This document shows positions 1 to 12,394 of a DNA stretch of 64,000 bases, piece by piece. Positions within the stretch are counted from its first letter, which is position 1. Each line of letters starts with the position of its first letter. The notes under the pieces are model-generated. The model searched no databases. It saw only the letters and a program-made list of their open reading frames with translations, and was not told where the DNA came from. The stretch covers positions 19,081,001 to 19,145,000 of the forward strand of contig NC_083386.1 of assembly GCF_031755915.1 (NCBI RefSeq), written 5' to 3'. The translations under genes and the position numbers were made by a program. This DNA comes from Ziziphus jujuba (Eukaryota > Streptophyta > Magnoliopsida > Rosales > Rhamnaceae).

Positions 1-2873
1 AAGAGAGAAAACTAAGAGTGAGAAAATTCAAGCAAAAGCCGAAAGTGAAGGTAAAAAAATGGAATCCGTGAGTGGGAGAGAAATAGAAAGGAAAAAAAAG
101 GAAAAAGAAGAATTTTTATCTTAGTTTTGGGGAAATTAGAAAGGCATTTTTGAGTTATAAACCCTTGCTGGTCATGATTATAAAGATGTTTATTTAAATA
201 ATCAAGCTAACACCGCAAAACTTGAATTGCCAAGTTCTATCTCTTCTCTTTTACAGGATTTGGAAGATGTCTTTCCGGAGGAGATTGCTAATGGTTTACC
301 ACCTATTCGAGGGATTGAATAACAAATTAATTTTGTACTAGAAGCTGCGATTTCTAATAGGCCTACATATAGGAGTAATTCCGAGGAGACAAAGGAGCTA
401 CAAAGGCAGGTAAGTGAGTTATTAGATAAAGCTTATATTTATGAGAGCATGAGTCCATGTGCTGTTCCGGTTTTGTTAATACCTAAGAAAGATGGTTCAT
501 GCTACATGTGTGTAGATTGTAGGGCTATTAATAATATAACCATTAAACATAGACATCCAATTCCTACGTTAGATGATATGTTAGGTGAGTTACATGGTGC
601 TTGCATGTTTACTAAAATTGATCTTAGGAGTGGATATCATCAAATTAAAATGAAAGAGGGTGATGAATGGAAAACTGCATTTAAAACTAAATATGGTTTA
701 TAAGAGTGGTTAGTAATGCATTTTGGTTTAACTAATGCACCTACCACTTTTATGAGATTAATGAATCATATTATGCACCCCTTCATTGGAAAATTTGTGG
801 TTATTTATTTTGATGATATTCTTGTATATAGTAGGCATTTAGATGAGCATGTAGAACATTTTAGGTTAGTTTTAGAAGTATATAGGAAGGAAAGATTATT
901 TGCTAACTTAAAAAAATGTGATTTTTGTAAAGATGAATTGGTTTTTCTAGAATTTGTTGTAAGTACTGCAGGAATTAACGCTGATCAATCCAAAGTGAAA
1001 GCAATCCAAGAGTGGCCAAAACCTACATCTATTACCCAAGTGAGGAGCTTTCTTGGCTTGGCTAGTTTCTACCGAAAATTTGTTAAGGATTTTAGCACCA
1101 TCGTAGCACCTTTGACCGAAGTTGTAAAGAAGAATGTTGGATTCAAATGGGGGGAAGCACAAGAAAAATCTTTTAATTTGTTGAAAGAAAAATTAACTAA
1201 TGCACCTTTAATAGTTTTGCATAATTTTTCTAAAACTTTTGAAATTGAATGTGATGCTTTGGGTGTAGGTATTGGAGTTGTTTTAATGCAAGAAGGAAGA
1301 CTTGTAGCATACTTTAGTGAGATGCTAAATGAAGCGGCATTGAAGTACTCGACATATGACAAAGAGATATATGTGGTGGTGAGGGCTTTGGAGACATGGC
1401 AGCCTTACTTAATACCGAAGGAGTTTATGATTCAAACGGATCATGAATCATTGAAGTACATTAAAGGCCAAAGGAAGCTTAACCAATAGCATGCTAAATG
1501 GATTGAGTTCATTAAGACTTTTCCTTATGTCATATGATACAAGAAAGGTAAGAAACATATGGTTGCCGGTGCATTATCCCGAATGTATGTATTGTTCTCT
1601 ACCTTAGATGCTAGATTGCTTGGATTTGAACAATTGAAAAACCTTTATGAGCATGATAGTGACTTTGGTGAAATATTTAGGAGCTGTACAAAATATGGGT
1701 TTAATAAATTTTACATCTTTGAGGGATATATGTTTAGGGAAAATCTACTTTGTGTGCCTAATTGTAGTATTAGGGAATTGTTAGTGAGGGAAGGACATGG
1801 TGGTGGTTTAATAGGTCATTTTCTTGTTTTAAAAACTCTATCCTTGCTGCAAGAACATTTTTATCTGCCTAATATAAAGAGAGATGTGGAGAGAATATGT
1901 GAAAGATGCTTCAAGTGCTGAAAATCCAAGTCAAAGTTGAAGCCGCATGGTTTGTACCTCTTATTGCTGATTCCATCCTTTCTTTGGATAGATTTGTTTA
2001 TGGATTTTATTCTTGGTTTACATAGGTCTAGAATAGGTAAGGATTCAATTTTTGTTGTTGTAGATAGATTTTATAAAATGGCACATTTTATTGCATGTAA
2101 TAAAACCGATGATGCATCTAATGTTGCTAATTTATTCTTTAAGGAAATTATGAGGTTGCATGGTATGCCTAGAACTATTGTTTTGGATAGGGATGCTAAG
2201 TTCTTAAGTTATTTTTAGAAAACTTTGTGGGCTAGGTTAAGGACTAAACTTTTATTTTCAACTACTTGTCATCCACAAACTGATGGACAAACTGAAGTAG
2301 TAAATAGGACCTTGTCTACATTGTTAAGTGCTTTAATTAATAGAAATTTAAGAACCTGAGAGGAATGCTTACCACATGTTGAATTTGATTATAATAGATC
2401 TTTGCATTAGTTACTAAATATACGCCATTGGAGATTGTTTATGATTTTAATCCTTTGACTTCATTAGATTTAACACCTTTACCTTTAAGTGAATGTGCTA
2501 ATTTAGGTGGAAAGCAAAAAGTTGATTTTGTGAAACAGGTTCATGAAAAGACAAAGGTAAATATTAAGAGGAGGACCGAGCAATATGTAAGGAATGCTAA
2601 CCAAGGCCAGATTAAAGTTGTCTTTGAACCTGGAGATTGGGTTTGGTTGCTTTTAAGAAAGGAGAGGTTGTTCGAATCAAGAAAGTCGAAGCTTATGCCG
2701 CATGAAGATGGACATTTTCAAGTTTTGGAGCAGATTAATGAAAATGCTTACAAGCTTGACTTACCAAGTGAGTATAATGTGAGTGCTACATTTAATGTTG
2801 CTAATTTATCTCCATTTGTTGCAGGTGATGACTTTGACTTGAGGGAAAATCCTTTTCAAGAGGAAGGGAACGA
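1..2873 (+). pseudogene. pol: R1 pol relic: RT, RNase H and integrase, many stops
   Basis: Recognisable blocks in order: an RT N-terminal block with the [16 protein letters not shown] motif near 520-570; the RT active site YFDDIL near 806-823; RNase H with FEIECDALG (the usual S replaced by L) near 1240 and a TDHESLKYI block near 1440; integrase zinc-binding HHCC region near 1790-1920; integrase core with VVDRF near 2060, DRDAKF near 2185 and a [11 protein letters not shown] block near 2293-2312; and a GPY/F-like C-terminal module near 2695-2815. Stops interrupt the frame near 320, 701, 1487, 1535, 1919, 2216, 2357 and 2408, and the reading frame changes at least once near 2400-2430. It cannot make a working polyprotein. 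Homology is by motif recognition and by close match to the other copies in this window. Confidence 0.85.
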
Positions 2874-3918
2874 TGAGAATCCGTCAGTACCCGCACAATC
2901 GACAACCCATTGACGTGCAGATCCTATACAGTTGAAGTCTGGGCCAATCACTAGGTCACAAACCAAGAGATTTAAGGACAACTTGGTTGGATTCATACAA
3001 AGAGTTATCAATTCTCAAAAGGGCTTGTCAATACCCAGAGATTCGAAGCCTATTTTAAACATCTAAGTGGTGGAGGCCGATTTGGACCCGGATAGCTGTT
3101 TTAGTACATTTGTGGACTCCAGGCAGCAAGGAATGGGTTAAAAAATTCTTGAACTCAATTGATATGACTAAGAGGTCATGGAATCAAAGTCAAGGTAGAA
3201 GCAAGAGGATCCAAGAAGTCCATTTGCGCATAGAAGGAATTTTTGGCCGGTTTTGCAGTATTTGCCGCTAGCTTTGCTATATTTTGTTGACTTGGCATTT
3301 TTTGTTTGTTCTAATCAAGGGCAACGTATGGGAATTATTATTAACCCTATTTGGCATTCTACATGGCATATGGGAGTTGATTTGGAGACTTTATAAGCTG
3401 GAAATTGGTAAAAGATAGCTTACTTGTCAAACTAGTCAAATAGTTTCCTAATTTGAGTTTGAATTTTTTTATTTGAGGAAGCTATCTTTTATTTTGGTTT
3501 TTATTTGTTTATTTTCTGGAAAAATCAACATAGGAAAGTTAGAATTTTATTATTTTGATTGTAAATTAATTAATTCTTAATTCAAAATAAAGGAATTAAT
3601 TAATACAAATTACTTTAGGAAAGAAGTGTGAAAATCGGCCAAGCAAGGTTTCCTATTTTGTATGGGCGGTTTTGACTAGTCTTTTAGGGTTTTATTTTGT
3701 TCTTTAAAAGCCTATTAAGGGATTATTTTCAATGAGAAATCAGCTTACAAATTATTCAAAAATTTATTTGTGAGATAAAATTCTCTTAGTTCTCTTTGGA
3801 CACCTAAAACATCATTAGAGAGTGAGTGTTTTAATTTGACTTATCAATAGGGTATCTATCACCTATTGTGGCGTTTTCATCATATACCAAGGTTTCTAGT
3901 CACAGGTTGATTAGAGGT
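2874..3918 (+). repeat. 3' LTR of R1, first part
   Basis: It begins TGAGAATCC directly after a purine-rich tract (aagaggaagggaacga). It contains the family's internal landmarks: the ITR(A/S)Q coding block near 2950, the TTAATTAATT tracts near 3565-3605, and the CACCATTAG-like and ACCAAGGTTTCTA blocks near the 3' end. It is cut at 3918 by R2. The last five bases (gaggt) pair with agggt at 11911-11915. Both are one G-to-A change away from the family sequence ggggt, so they are a decayed 5-bp target duplication for R2. Confidence 0.85.
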
Positions 3919-4986
3919 TGATACGAACCTAGGATGACTTGCTCCTAAACCCGTATTATATTAGCCCAGATCTCAATCAAGTTTAAGTTCTAATGGAATG
4001 GACCTCAACCCCTAACCAACCTGTGGTTAGAAACCTTGGTATAATGTAGACGCCACAATAGGGGATGGAAAACCTATTCATAAGTCAAGTTAAAACAACC
4101 AATTCTCTAATGGTGTTTTAGGTGTTCTCAAACAACAAAGAGATAATTAATCTAACAAGTATTTTCTCAATAAAATCAAAGTTGTTTTCATATTGAAAAA
4201 TAAGCCTTTAAATAGGCTTTGAAAGAAACAAAATAAACCCTAAAAACTCTAGGTAAAACCGGCCACACACATAAAGAAACCTAGTTGACCGAAACTATAC
4301 TTCCTTTCCTAATCTAAGTTTGATTAATTAATTCCTTTATATTAAATTAGGAATTAATTAATTTACAATGGAAAGAATAAAATAAAAACCTTCCTAAAGT
4401 TATTTGTCCAGAAAATAAATAAATAAAAACCCAAAAAGAAAGAAAGCCAATCGCAAATTAGATAACGAGTTGACTTTGACATCGAGGCTGAATTATGTCT
4501 TCAACCAAGCTAACTTATGTCTGCCTGATGTCCGAGCTAACTTATGTCTGCCTGATGTTCGAGCTAACTTATGGCCTATCCGAGCTAACTGATGTCTGTC
4601 CGAGCTAACTGATGTCTATCCGAGCTAGCTTATTGTCTGTCCGAGCTAACTGATGTCTATCCGAGCTAGCTTATTGTCTGTCCGAGCTAAGTTACGTCCA
4701 ATGTCTGAAGTCCGAGGTCAGATGTCCGAGACATGGGTGTCTGATATAAAATGTCCGATATATGGTGTCCGATGTATCAGCCTCCACCACTTGGATACTT
4801 AAAACAGGTATTTTATCTTCAGGTATGGACAAGCCCTTTTGAGAATGAATTACTTTCTAGATAAAGGCAGCAAGGTTGTCCTTAAACCTCTTAGCTTAAG
4901 CCCTAGTGATCGGTCCAGTCTTCATCCGTATCGGATCAGTACCCCAGTGAGTTGTCAATGGTGCGAACTTGGGCGGGTTCGCATCA
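3919..4986 (-). repeat. 3' LTR of R2 (1068 bp)
   Basis: Bounded by TGATACG at 3919 and GCATCA at 4986, next to the polypurine tract. It is about 41 bp longer than the 5' LTR, mostly from an extra copy inside the minisatellite at 4480-4760. On the minus strand its first ~90 bases continue the pol frame, which stops at 4896 (CAA to TAA) just after GPITRA. Confidence 0.92.
4480..4760. repeat. Minisatellite inside the R2 3' LTR
   Basis: Roughly ten imperfect repeats of a ~20-37 bp unit built from GTCCGAGCTAACTTATGTCT-like sequence with gatgtctatcc and gatgtctgcct variants. The unit at about 4595-4690 (gagctaactgatgtctatcc, then gagctagcttattgtctg) is present twice here and once in the sister LTR at 11450-11700, which is copy-number slippage. 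A reduced version occurs in the R8 LTR (59716-59870). The R3-R6 LTRs lack it, so it marks an LTR subtype. Confidence 0.8.
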
Positions 4987-7900
4987 TTCCCCTCCTCTTG
5001 AAAAGGATTTGTCCTCAAATCGAAGTCATCACCTGCAGCAAAAGGGGATAAATCAGCAACATTAAAGGTGGCACTAACACTATACTCACCCGGTAAATCA
5101 AGTTTGTAGGCATTGTCGTTTATCCTCTCCAAAACTTGAAAAGGTCCATCGCCCCTCGGCATGAGTTTGGATTTCCTTTGTTCAGGAAACCTTTCGTTCC
5201 TTAAATGCAGCCACACCCAATCTCCAGGTTCAAACACCATTGATTTTTTGCCTTGATTCGCCACCTTTGCATATTGCTCGGTCCTCCTCTCAATATTTGC
5301 TCGTGTCTTCTCATGAATCTGCTTTACAAAATCAGCTTTTTGTTTTCCATCTAGATTAGCACGCTCACTTAAAGGTAAATGTGTTAAATCTAATGGAGTC
5401 AAAGGATTAAAACCATAAACAATTTCAAATGGAGTAAATTTAGTTGCTGAACGTAAAGACCTATTATATGTAAATTCAACATGTGGCAAGCATTCTTCCC
5501 AAGTTCTTAAATTTCTACTAATTAATGCTCTCAACAATGCAGACAAGGTTCTATTTACTACTTCGGTTTGTCCATCAGTTTGTGGATGACAAGTAGTTGA
5601 AAATAAAAGCTTAGTACCTAACTTAGCCCACAAAGTTTTCCAAAAATATCTTAAGAACTTAGCATCCCTATCCGAAACAATAGTTTTTGGCATTCCATGA
5701 AATCTCACAATTTCCTTGAAAAATAAATTAGCAATATTGGATGCATCATTAGTTTTGTTACATGCAATAAAATGTGCCATCTTAGAAAACCTATCTACTA
5801 CAACAAATATTGAATCCTTACCTATCCTTGACTTAGGCAACCCAAGGATAAAATCCATAGACAAATCTACCCAAGGATAGGTAGGAATCGGCAAAGGCTT
5901 GTACAATCCATGCGGCTTCAATGTTGATTTTGTTTTTCGGCACTTCAAACATCTTTCACAAATTCTCTCAATGTCTCTCCTCATATTAGGCCAACAAAAA
6001 TGTTCTTGCAGCAAGGATAAAGTTTTTAAAACTCCAAAATGACCCATTAAACCACCCCCATGTCCTTCCCGAACCAATAATTCCCTAATACTACAATTAG
6101 GCACACAAAGTTTGTTTTCCTTAAACAAATATCCCTCAAATATGTAAAATTTATTAAACCCATGTTTCAAACAGGTTCTAAAAATTTCTCCAAAGTCACT
6201 ATCATGCTCATAAAGTTCTTTCAATTGTTCAAATCCAAGCAATCTAGCATCTAAGGTAGAAAAGAGTACATACCTTCGGGATGATGCATCGGCAACCACA
6301 TTTTCCTTACCTTTTTTGTAACGGATCACATATGGAAAGGTCTCAATAAATTCAATCCACTTGGCATGCCTTTGGTTGAGCTTTCCTTGACCCTTGATAT
6401 GCTTCAAAGACTCATGATCCATATAAATCACAAACTCCTTTGGCATGAGATAATGCTGTCACGTCTCCAAAGCCCTCACCAAAGCATACATCTCCTTGTC
6501 ATAAGTCGGGTAGTTTAGGGCAGCTCCATTTAATTTTTCACTAAAGTAGGCTATGGGTCTTCCTTCTTGCATTAAGACAGCTCCAATACCTACACCCAAA
6601 GCATCACACTCAATTTCAAAAGTCTTAGAAAAATTTGGCAAAACTAATAAAGGTGCATTACACAATTTTTCTTTCAACAAATTAAAAGATTTTTCTTGTA
6701 CTTCCCCCCATTTAAAGCCGACATTCTTCTTGACAACTTCATTCAATGGTACTGCTATGGTACTAAAATCCTTGACAAATCTTCTATAAAAGCTTGCCAA
6801 GCCATGAAAGCTCCTCACTTGGGTGATAGAAGTAGGAACCGGCCACTCTTGAATTGCTTTCACCATAGCTTGGTCAACTTTGATTCCTGCAGCACTTACT
6901 CCAAATCCTAGAAACACAAGCTCATCTTTACAAAATTCACATTTTTTAATGTTAACAAATATTCTTTCCTTTCTAAGAACTTGTAAAACTTGCCTAAGTT
7001 GATCCACATGGTCATCCAAATTTTGGCTATATATTAGAATGTCATCAAAATAAACAACCACAAATTTACCAATAAATGGACGCATTACATGATTCATAAG
7101 CCTCATGAAAGTACTAGGTGCATTGGATAATCCAAAAGGCATAACTAACCATTCATACAGCCCATATTTACTTTTGAATGCGGTTTTCCATTCATCACCT
7201 TCTTTCATCCTAATTTGGTGATAACCACTCCTAAGATCAATTTTTGTAAACATGCAAGCACCATGCAACTCATCAAGCATATCATCTAATCTAGGAATGG
7301 GGTGTCTATATTTGATGGTAATGTTATTTATAGCCTTACAATCAACACACATTCTCCAAGAACCATCCTTTTTAGGTACCAACAAAACAGGAACAGCACA
7401 TGGACTTAAACTCTCACGGATGTATCCTTTATCAAGCAAATCACTTACCTGTTTTTGCAGCTCCTTTGTTTCTTTGGGATTACTCCTATAAGCTGGTCTA
7501 TTTGGTATGGCAGCCCCTGGAACAAAGTCAATTTGATGTTCTATCCCTCGAATAGGTGGTAGTCCACTTGGAATCTCATTTGGGAAGACATCTCCAAATT
7601 CCTTCAAAAGAGAAATCATTGAACTTGGCAATTCTAGTTCTTCAAAGTTAGTTTGATCATTAAAATAATTTTCTTTATAAATCATGACCAGCAAAGGTTT
7701 CTTACACTCAATAACCTTATTAATATCCCCTAAACTCAAATAAAAGTTGCTACTTAACCTTTCTTTTCTTTCTTTTTCTTTTTTTTCCTTGGATTGGCTT
7801 AAACCTTCGGATTTTTCTTCATTCTCCAAGCTCTTGGGTTTGCCACTTTCTTTCCCCTCTCTTTCAGCTTTTCCTTGATATTTCCACTCAATATGAGCCT

Positions 7901-8600
7901 TAGAAACCTTACCTTGATCAGCAACCTCATTCTTACCTTCTTGAAAGGTTGGTGAAGCCGTTGGTGCCATACTTGCTTTTTCCTTGAGCTTTTCGGCTTC
8001 TCTCCTTTGTTGCATTTGTAATTAGTCTTTGTAAACCTCTTTAGGAGATAATGGTTCTAGCTTGACCTTCTTCCCTTTAAACTTGAAAATAATATTATTT
8101 TCTCGACCAAAATGAGTAGCATCTTTATCAAATTTCCATGGCCTACCTAATAGTATATGTCCAGCAATCATGGGTACAATATCACATAAAACTACATCCT
8201 CATATCTACCTATACTAAATTTTACTTTGGCTTGTTTGTTTACTTTCATCTCACCACTATCATTAAGCCATTGTAATCTATATGGTTCAGGATGTTTTAT
8301 TGTTTTTAAGCCCAATTTATCAACGACAAGGTTACTTATTACATTAGTACAACTCCCATTATCTATAATAATGCTACAAATTTTACCTTGTATTTCACAA
8401 CGAGTGTGGAAGATGTTCTCACGCTGAATTTGTTCTTCATCCTTGTAAACAGCAAGTACCCTCCTTGAGACCAAATTTAGCTCAAAATTTGATGTGTTCA
8501 ATGGTTCGGCTTCATCATCAAGTCCTTCATCTTCTTGTTCGATTTCAGCCTCACTAGCCTCACTTTCGGATTCCACCTCTCCATTACCCCTAATTACCAT
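4896..8600 (-). pseudogene. pol: R2 pol: protease, RT, RNase H, integrase; one frame with nonsense mutations
   Basis: Read from 8600 down to 4896 this is one continuous frame. It runs: protease with DNGSCTN (usually DSGSCTN) near 8360; the linker; RT with YFDDILIYS near 7040; RNase H with FEIECDALG near 6610; an integrase HHCC zinc finger near 5930-6060; core residues VVDRF near 5790, SDRDAKF near 5670 and TEVVNRT near 5555; and a [20 protein letters not shown] module near 5110. No frameshift is needed, because all ORF breaks are spaced in multiples of three. The internal stops are at 8022-8024 (expected CAA, now TAA) and 6459-6461 (expected TGG, now TGA). The terminal stop at 4896-4898 is also a CAA-to-TAA change relative to R6. 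Expected products process the gag-pol precursor, copy the RNA and integrate the cDNA; this copy cannot do so. Confidence 0.9.
4987..4999 (-). other. Polypurine tract of R2
   Basis: On the minus strand this reads AAGAGGAGGGGAA and lies directly against the 3' LTR start. It is the expected plus-strand priming site for reverse transcription. The same bases encode the QEEGN residues of the pol frame, which reads through into the LTR. Confidence 0.85.
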
Positions 8601-9773
8601 TATCCTTCTATTGGGGCATTGGCTCGCTATATGTCCTCTTCCTTGGCACTTGAAACAAATAATTTCTCTTGAGTTTTGAGGTTTAGGTTCAGATTTTACC
8701 TCACCTTTAATGGATTAGGCAGATTCAGTTTTAAATTCTCTTCTCGGCCGGTTGGTAGTTTCTTCACCAAGTTTCGGCTTCAGCTTGCTTTCATAAGTGG
8801 AATTTTTTTTCCAGCCACTTGAACCTGTCCTTCCACTACTAGAAACTCCTCCAAACCGTGTGCTAACACCCCTCCTCTTGAATTGGTTCTCAAGCTTAAT
8901 TGCTACATGCAACATCTCCTCCAATTCCAAGTATTGTTGTAATTCAAGCTGGTTGGCAATGTCACGGTTTAACCCTCCAAGAAATCTTGCCTCCCTATCC
9001 TCCCTCATGCTTAACCTCATCATGAGCATCTCTATCTCTTTGTAATAATCCTTCACGGACCTAGTTCCTTGAGATAAAGATTGAAGCCTTTGATGCAGCA
9101 ACCTATGGTAATGGGATGGCACAAACCGTTTCCTCATAGTTCCTTTCATTTGACGCCATGTCGAGATTAAATCATCACCAACTCTCCTTCGGGTATTTTG
9201 CTTATTGGTCCATCATTGGAGTGCATAATGTCCAAACTCCATTGCTGCCAACTTCACCTTCTTACCTTCCGAATAGTTGTGGCAGTCAAAAATCATCTCC
9301 ATTTTTTCTTCCCACTCCAAATAAGCTTCGAGATCACTTTTACCCATAAAAGGTGGGATGTTAACTTTGATATTTCCCAAATCATCATCTATATCTTCCC
9401 TCCTATATCTTCCATGGCCAGCTCTATCTTGGACAGCAAAAGTTTCATCCATTCCTTTTTCAAAGTCTCCACCGAATGGCTCCTCATCAAATTCCTCTTT
9501 CGGTCTCTCACGACCTCCTCGTCCTTGGCCTCGCCCTCCATGGAATTCTTGCCTATTTCTTGTATTCGGTATTTTGTATGAGGCTTCTAGTATTCCCACT
9601 CTTTGATTCACATGCTCAAATTGAGCACTAACCTGCTGTATTGACTCCAAAACAGCTCTCATGTCCACTTGGTCTCCACTCCCGGTAGCTCGGGCATTGC
9701 CATGGAATGCTACAGACTCCTCCTCATTGATCCTTAAGGGTGGCTCTCCTCTCCTCATTCTTGATTCTGTCAT
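8601..9773 (-). pseudogene. gag: R2 gag with CCHC zinc knuckle, two nonsense mutations
   Basis: The likely start is the ATG at 9773 (MTESRMRRGEPPLRINEEES), matching MADSR starts in the other copies. An upstream in-frame ATG at 9791 is not conserved. A Gly/Arg-rich basic stretch (RGQGRGGRERP) is followed by the capsid region (IPPFMGKSDLEAYLEWEEKM and downstream), then a CCHC knuckle CFKCQGRGHIASQC near 8620-8665. Stops at 9213-9215 (TGG to TGA in the LQWW motif) and 8715-8717 (CAA to TAA) interrupt an otherwise open frame. Three residues (ATM in the sister copies) are missing in frame near 9000. Gag forms the particle and binds the genomic RNA. Confidence 0.88.
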
Positions 9774-10869
9774 GTTAGTATAATAATGCAATAGAAATAA
9801 AATAGGACCTTACAATTTCACTCCCTTACGTGTTTCACTCAAATGAGGACTCGACGCTCATGTTTGCACTCTTGTTTCGGCTTTTACCCTCTTTTAAGCT
9901 CACACACTCTTGCCTTTTTCGACTCAATGATTTATCTCAAAGTTCTAATTAAAACACTCACATAACAGCAATTAGATCACTAGTATGTTTTAATTAAACT
10001 TATCAACAAACAGTAAGCAAAAAGTAGGCAATACCAAAAGAATCCAACAAATCCTAATTCTTTCGGCTTTCTAGACAAGAAAACGTTGGAATTTTTGAAA
10101 ACTGCACCAGATGGTAATAGATTATGAGTTCAAGAATAAAATTCCAGAAAAAGAAATTCAAATACAAACAAGAATCAAATTGAACCAAAATATAGAATAG
10201 TTCTTGGTTGTTGTTCTTTGTAATTCAAGTTTTTGTATCAAATCCTTTAACTGATTTTAATCCAAATAATTTAAGCACCTAAAATCCAAATATCCAGCAG
10301 CAAAAATAATTCCCCAGCAACTCAAATATTGAATAAATAAGCAAAAAACCAGCAGCTCCAACAAATTTCCAGCAAGCAAATCAAACTCCAACAAACCGAA
10401 ATATATATTTTTTTTTCACTCACAGAACATAAACAACAACTGAAGTAGCAAGAATAATTACCAAAATTGCAATTCCAACTCCAAAACAAACACCAAACCC
10501 GTGACCTCCAAATAAACACAAAAGTGCAATTTTTTTTTTTTTTAAAATATGTTGCCACAAACCCTTCTTTTTTTTTTTTTTCTTTTTTCTTTGAATATAT
10601 GAATGCAAATATTTAAGACTAAAACAGCAAAGAAAAATCAACAAAAACCAAAATTAAAAAGAACAATGATGAAAAACAACCAACAAACTAGGAAACAAAA
10701 ATATGATAAAACTAGGAAATCCTAATTCAATTAGGAATGATTTTTTTATTATTTTTTAAGATGCAGAACGTGTAGGGGATGGATGCAACCTTAACCTAAT
10801 GCTAAAATTGCAGAATAATACAAAAACAAATAAAGTAAATAAAGATAGATCAAACCTGAACAAAATTTA
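9774..10869 (-). other. Leader of R2 between primer site and gag
   Basis: About 1.1 kb without long frames, shared with every full copy in the window. It is AT-rich with A/T homopolymers (for example near 10530-10545 and 10568-10590). Short frames here (10322-10644) sit in low-complexity sequence and are not conserved as protein. It probably includes packaging and dimerisation signals, but none can be pinpointed from sequence. Confidence 0.7.
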
Positions 10870-10881
10870 GCTCTGATACCA
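10870..10881 (-). other. Primer binding site of R2 (tRNA-iMet)
   Basis: On the minus strand TGGTATCAGAGC follows the 5' LTR end by two bases. It is complementary to the 3' end of plant initiator-Met tRNA, the primer used by many chromoviruses. Confidence 0.92.
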
Positions 10882-10883
10882 AA

Positions 10884-11910
10884 TGATACGAATCTAGGAC
10901 GACCTGCTCCTAAACCCGTATTATATTAGCCCGGATCTCAATTAAGTTCAAGTTCTAATGGAATGGACCTCAACCCCTAACCAACCTGTGGTTAGAAACC
11001 ATGGTATAATGTAGACGCCACAATAGGGGATGGAAAACCTATTCATAAGTCAAGTTAAAACGACCAATTCTCTAATGGTGTTTTAGGTGTTCTCAAACAA
11101 CAAAGAGATAATTAATCTCACAAGTATTTTCTCAATCAAATCAAAGTTGTTTTCATATTGAAAAATAAGCCTTTAAATAGGCTTTGAAAGAAACAAAATA
11201 AACCCTAAAAACTCTAGGTAAAACCGGCCACACACATAAAAAAACCTAGTTGACCGAAACTATACTTCCTTTCCTAATCTAAGTTTGATTAATTAATTCC
11301 TTTATATTAAATTAGGAATTAATTAATTTACAATGGAAAGAATAAATAAAAACCTTCCTAAAGTTATTTGTCCATAAAATAAATAAATAAAAACCCAAAA
11401 AGAAAGAAAGCCAATCGCAAATTAGATAACGAGTTGACTTTGACATCTAGGCTGAATTATGTCTTGAACTGAGCTAACTTATGTCTGCTTGATGTTCGAG
11501 CTAACTTAGGTCTGCCTGATGTTCGAGCTAACTTATGGCCTATCCGAGCTAACTGATGTTTGTCTGACCTAACTGATGTCTATCCGGCTAGCTTATTATC
11601 TGTTCGAGCTAAGTTACGTCCGATGTCCGAAGTCCGTGGTCAGATGTCCGAGACATGGGTGTCCGATATAAAATGTCCGATATATGGGTGTCCGATGTAT
11701 CAGCCTCCACCACTTGGATACTTAAAACAGGTCTTTTATCTTCAGGTATGGACAAGCCCTTTTGAGAATGAATTACTTTCTAGATAAAGGCAGCAAGGTT
11801 GTCCTTAAACCTCTTAGCTTGACCCCTAGTGATCGGTCCAGTCTTCATCCGTATTGGATCAGTACCCTAATGAGTAGTCGGTGGTGCGAACTGGGGCGGG
11901 TTCGCATCAA
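10884..11910 (-). repeat. 5' LTR of R2 (1027 bp)
   Basis: Bounded by TGATACG at 10884 and GCATCA at 11910. It has the same minisatellite as the 3' LTR but one repeat block shorter (about 11450-11700). It is followed by agggt, the right-hand target duplication. Confidence 0.92.
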
Positions 11911-12002
11911 GGGTTGAGGTGATCATAAGAACTTGGACTTAATTTTTTGATCTAGGCTAATATAATACGGGTTTAGGCACGAGTCGACCTAGGTTCATAT
12001 CA
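11911..12002 (+). repeat. 3' LTR of R1, last part
   Basis: It resumes the interrupted R1 LTR (gttgaggtgatcataagaac), continues through the TATAATACGGGTTTAGG block and ends in GTTCATATCA at 12002. Confidence 0.85.
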
Positions 12003-12394
12003 AAAGTTGAAAATGGAAGTTCTGACATTAATCCTAATATTATAAACTTGATTTGAGCTCGACCGTATAAAACATATATCCATATAAGTACGTAGTTAGG
12101 TGCACATAAGATTTACTTGATAATTTTATCATCAGATGATCTTTTATCAGATGATCTTCAAAACAAAGATTTAAAAAAAAAAAAAAAACAAAAAAGGGCC
12201 TATTATGGATTCATCAACATGGTTAAATCCTATGTTGGAAAAAGTGAACCTTATAAGAACCTAGTAAACCGTAAATGAATTTTTAAATTTCAGTTCTTGA
12301 AATAATCTAATAGTTAATAAAGAAGTCCTGATAGTTATACTATCAAGTCGATGTAATATGAGCCCGATTGATTATTTTAACTTTATAATTTTTA

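Larger units (their letters stand above)
3919..11910 (-). mobile_element. R2: complete minus-strand Ty3/gypsy element inserted in the R1 LTR
   Basis: It starts TGATACGAACC (reverse complement of the family LTR end) and finishes GGTTCGCATCA (reverse complement of the LTR start). Read on the minus strand the order is 5' LTR 10884-11910, primer site 10870-10881, leader, gag, protease, RT, RNase H, integrase, polypurine tract, 3' LTR 3919-4986. Total length is 7992 bp. The flanks gaggt and agggt are a diverged 5-bp target duplication. The two LTRs differ at several positions (six in the first 80 bases by eye) and by a minisatellite length difference, so the insertion is older than R6. The gag-pol frame is unusually well preserved, with nonsense changes only. 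Confidence 0.93.
1..12002 (+). mobile_element. R1: Ty3/gypsy LTR retrotransposon, 5' part outside the window, interrupted by R2
   Basis: The window opens inside the protease-RT linker of a degenerate gypsy pol. Pol runs to about 2873 and is followed by a 3' LTR that starts at 2874 (TGAGAATCC, a variant of the family start TGATGCGAATCC). The LTR is split at 3918 by the minus-strand element R2 and resumes at 11911 with the expected next LTR bases (gttgaggt), ending at 12002 in GTTCATATCA. The 5' LTR, primer site and gag lie outside the window, so its target duplication cannot be tested. Numerous stops show that it is an old, dead copy. Confidence 0.85.

Noticed and set aside
1069..1362. Minus-strand frames opposite pol (also 6553-6911, 38544-38902, 47972-48330)
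   Set aside because: They recur opposite the same RT/RNase H block in every copy and have no homology of their own; they are shadows of the coding strand.
4480..4760. CRISPR-like array
   Set aside because: Repeats are adjacent, degenerate and without unique spacers, and they sit inside an LTR of a plant retroelement.
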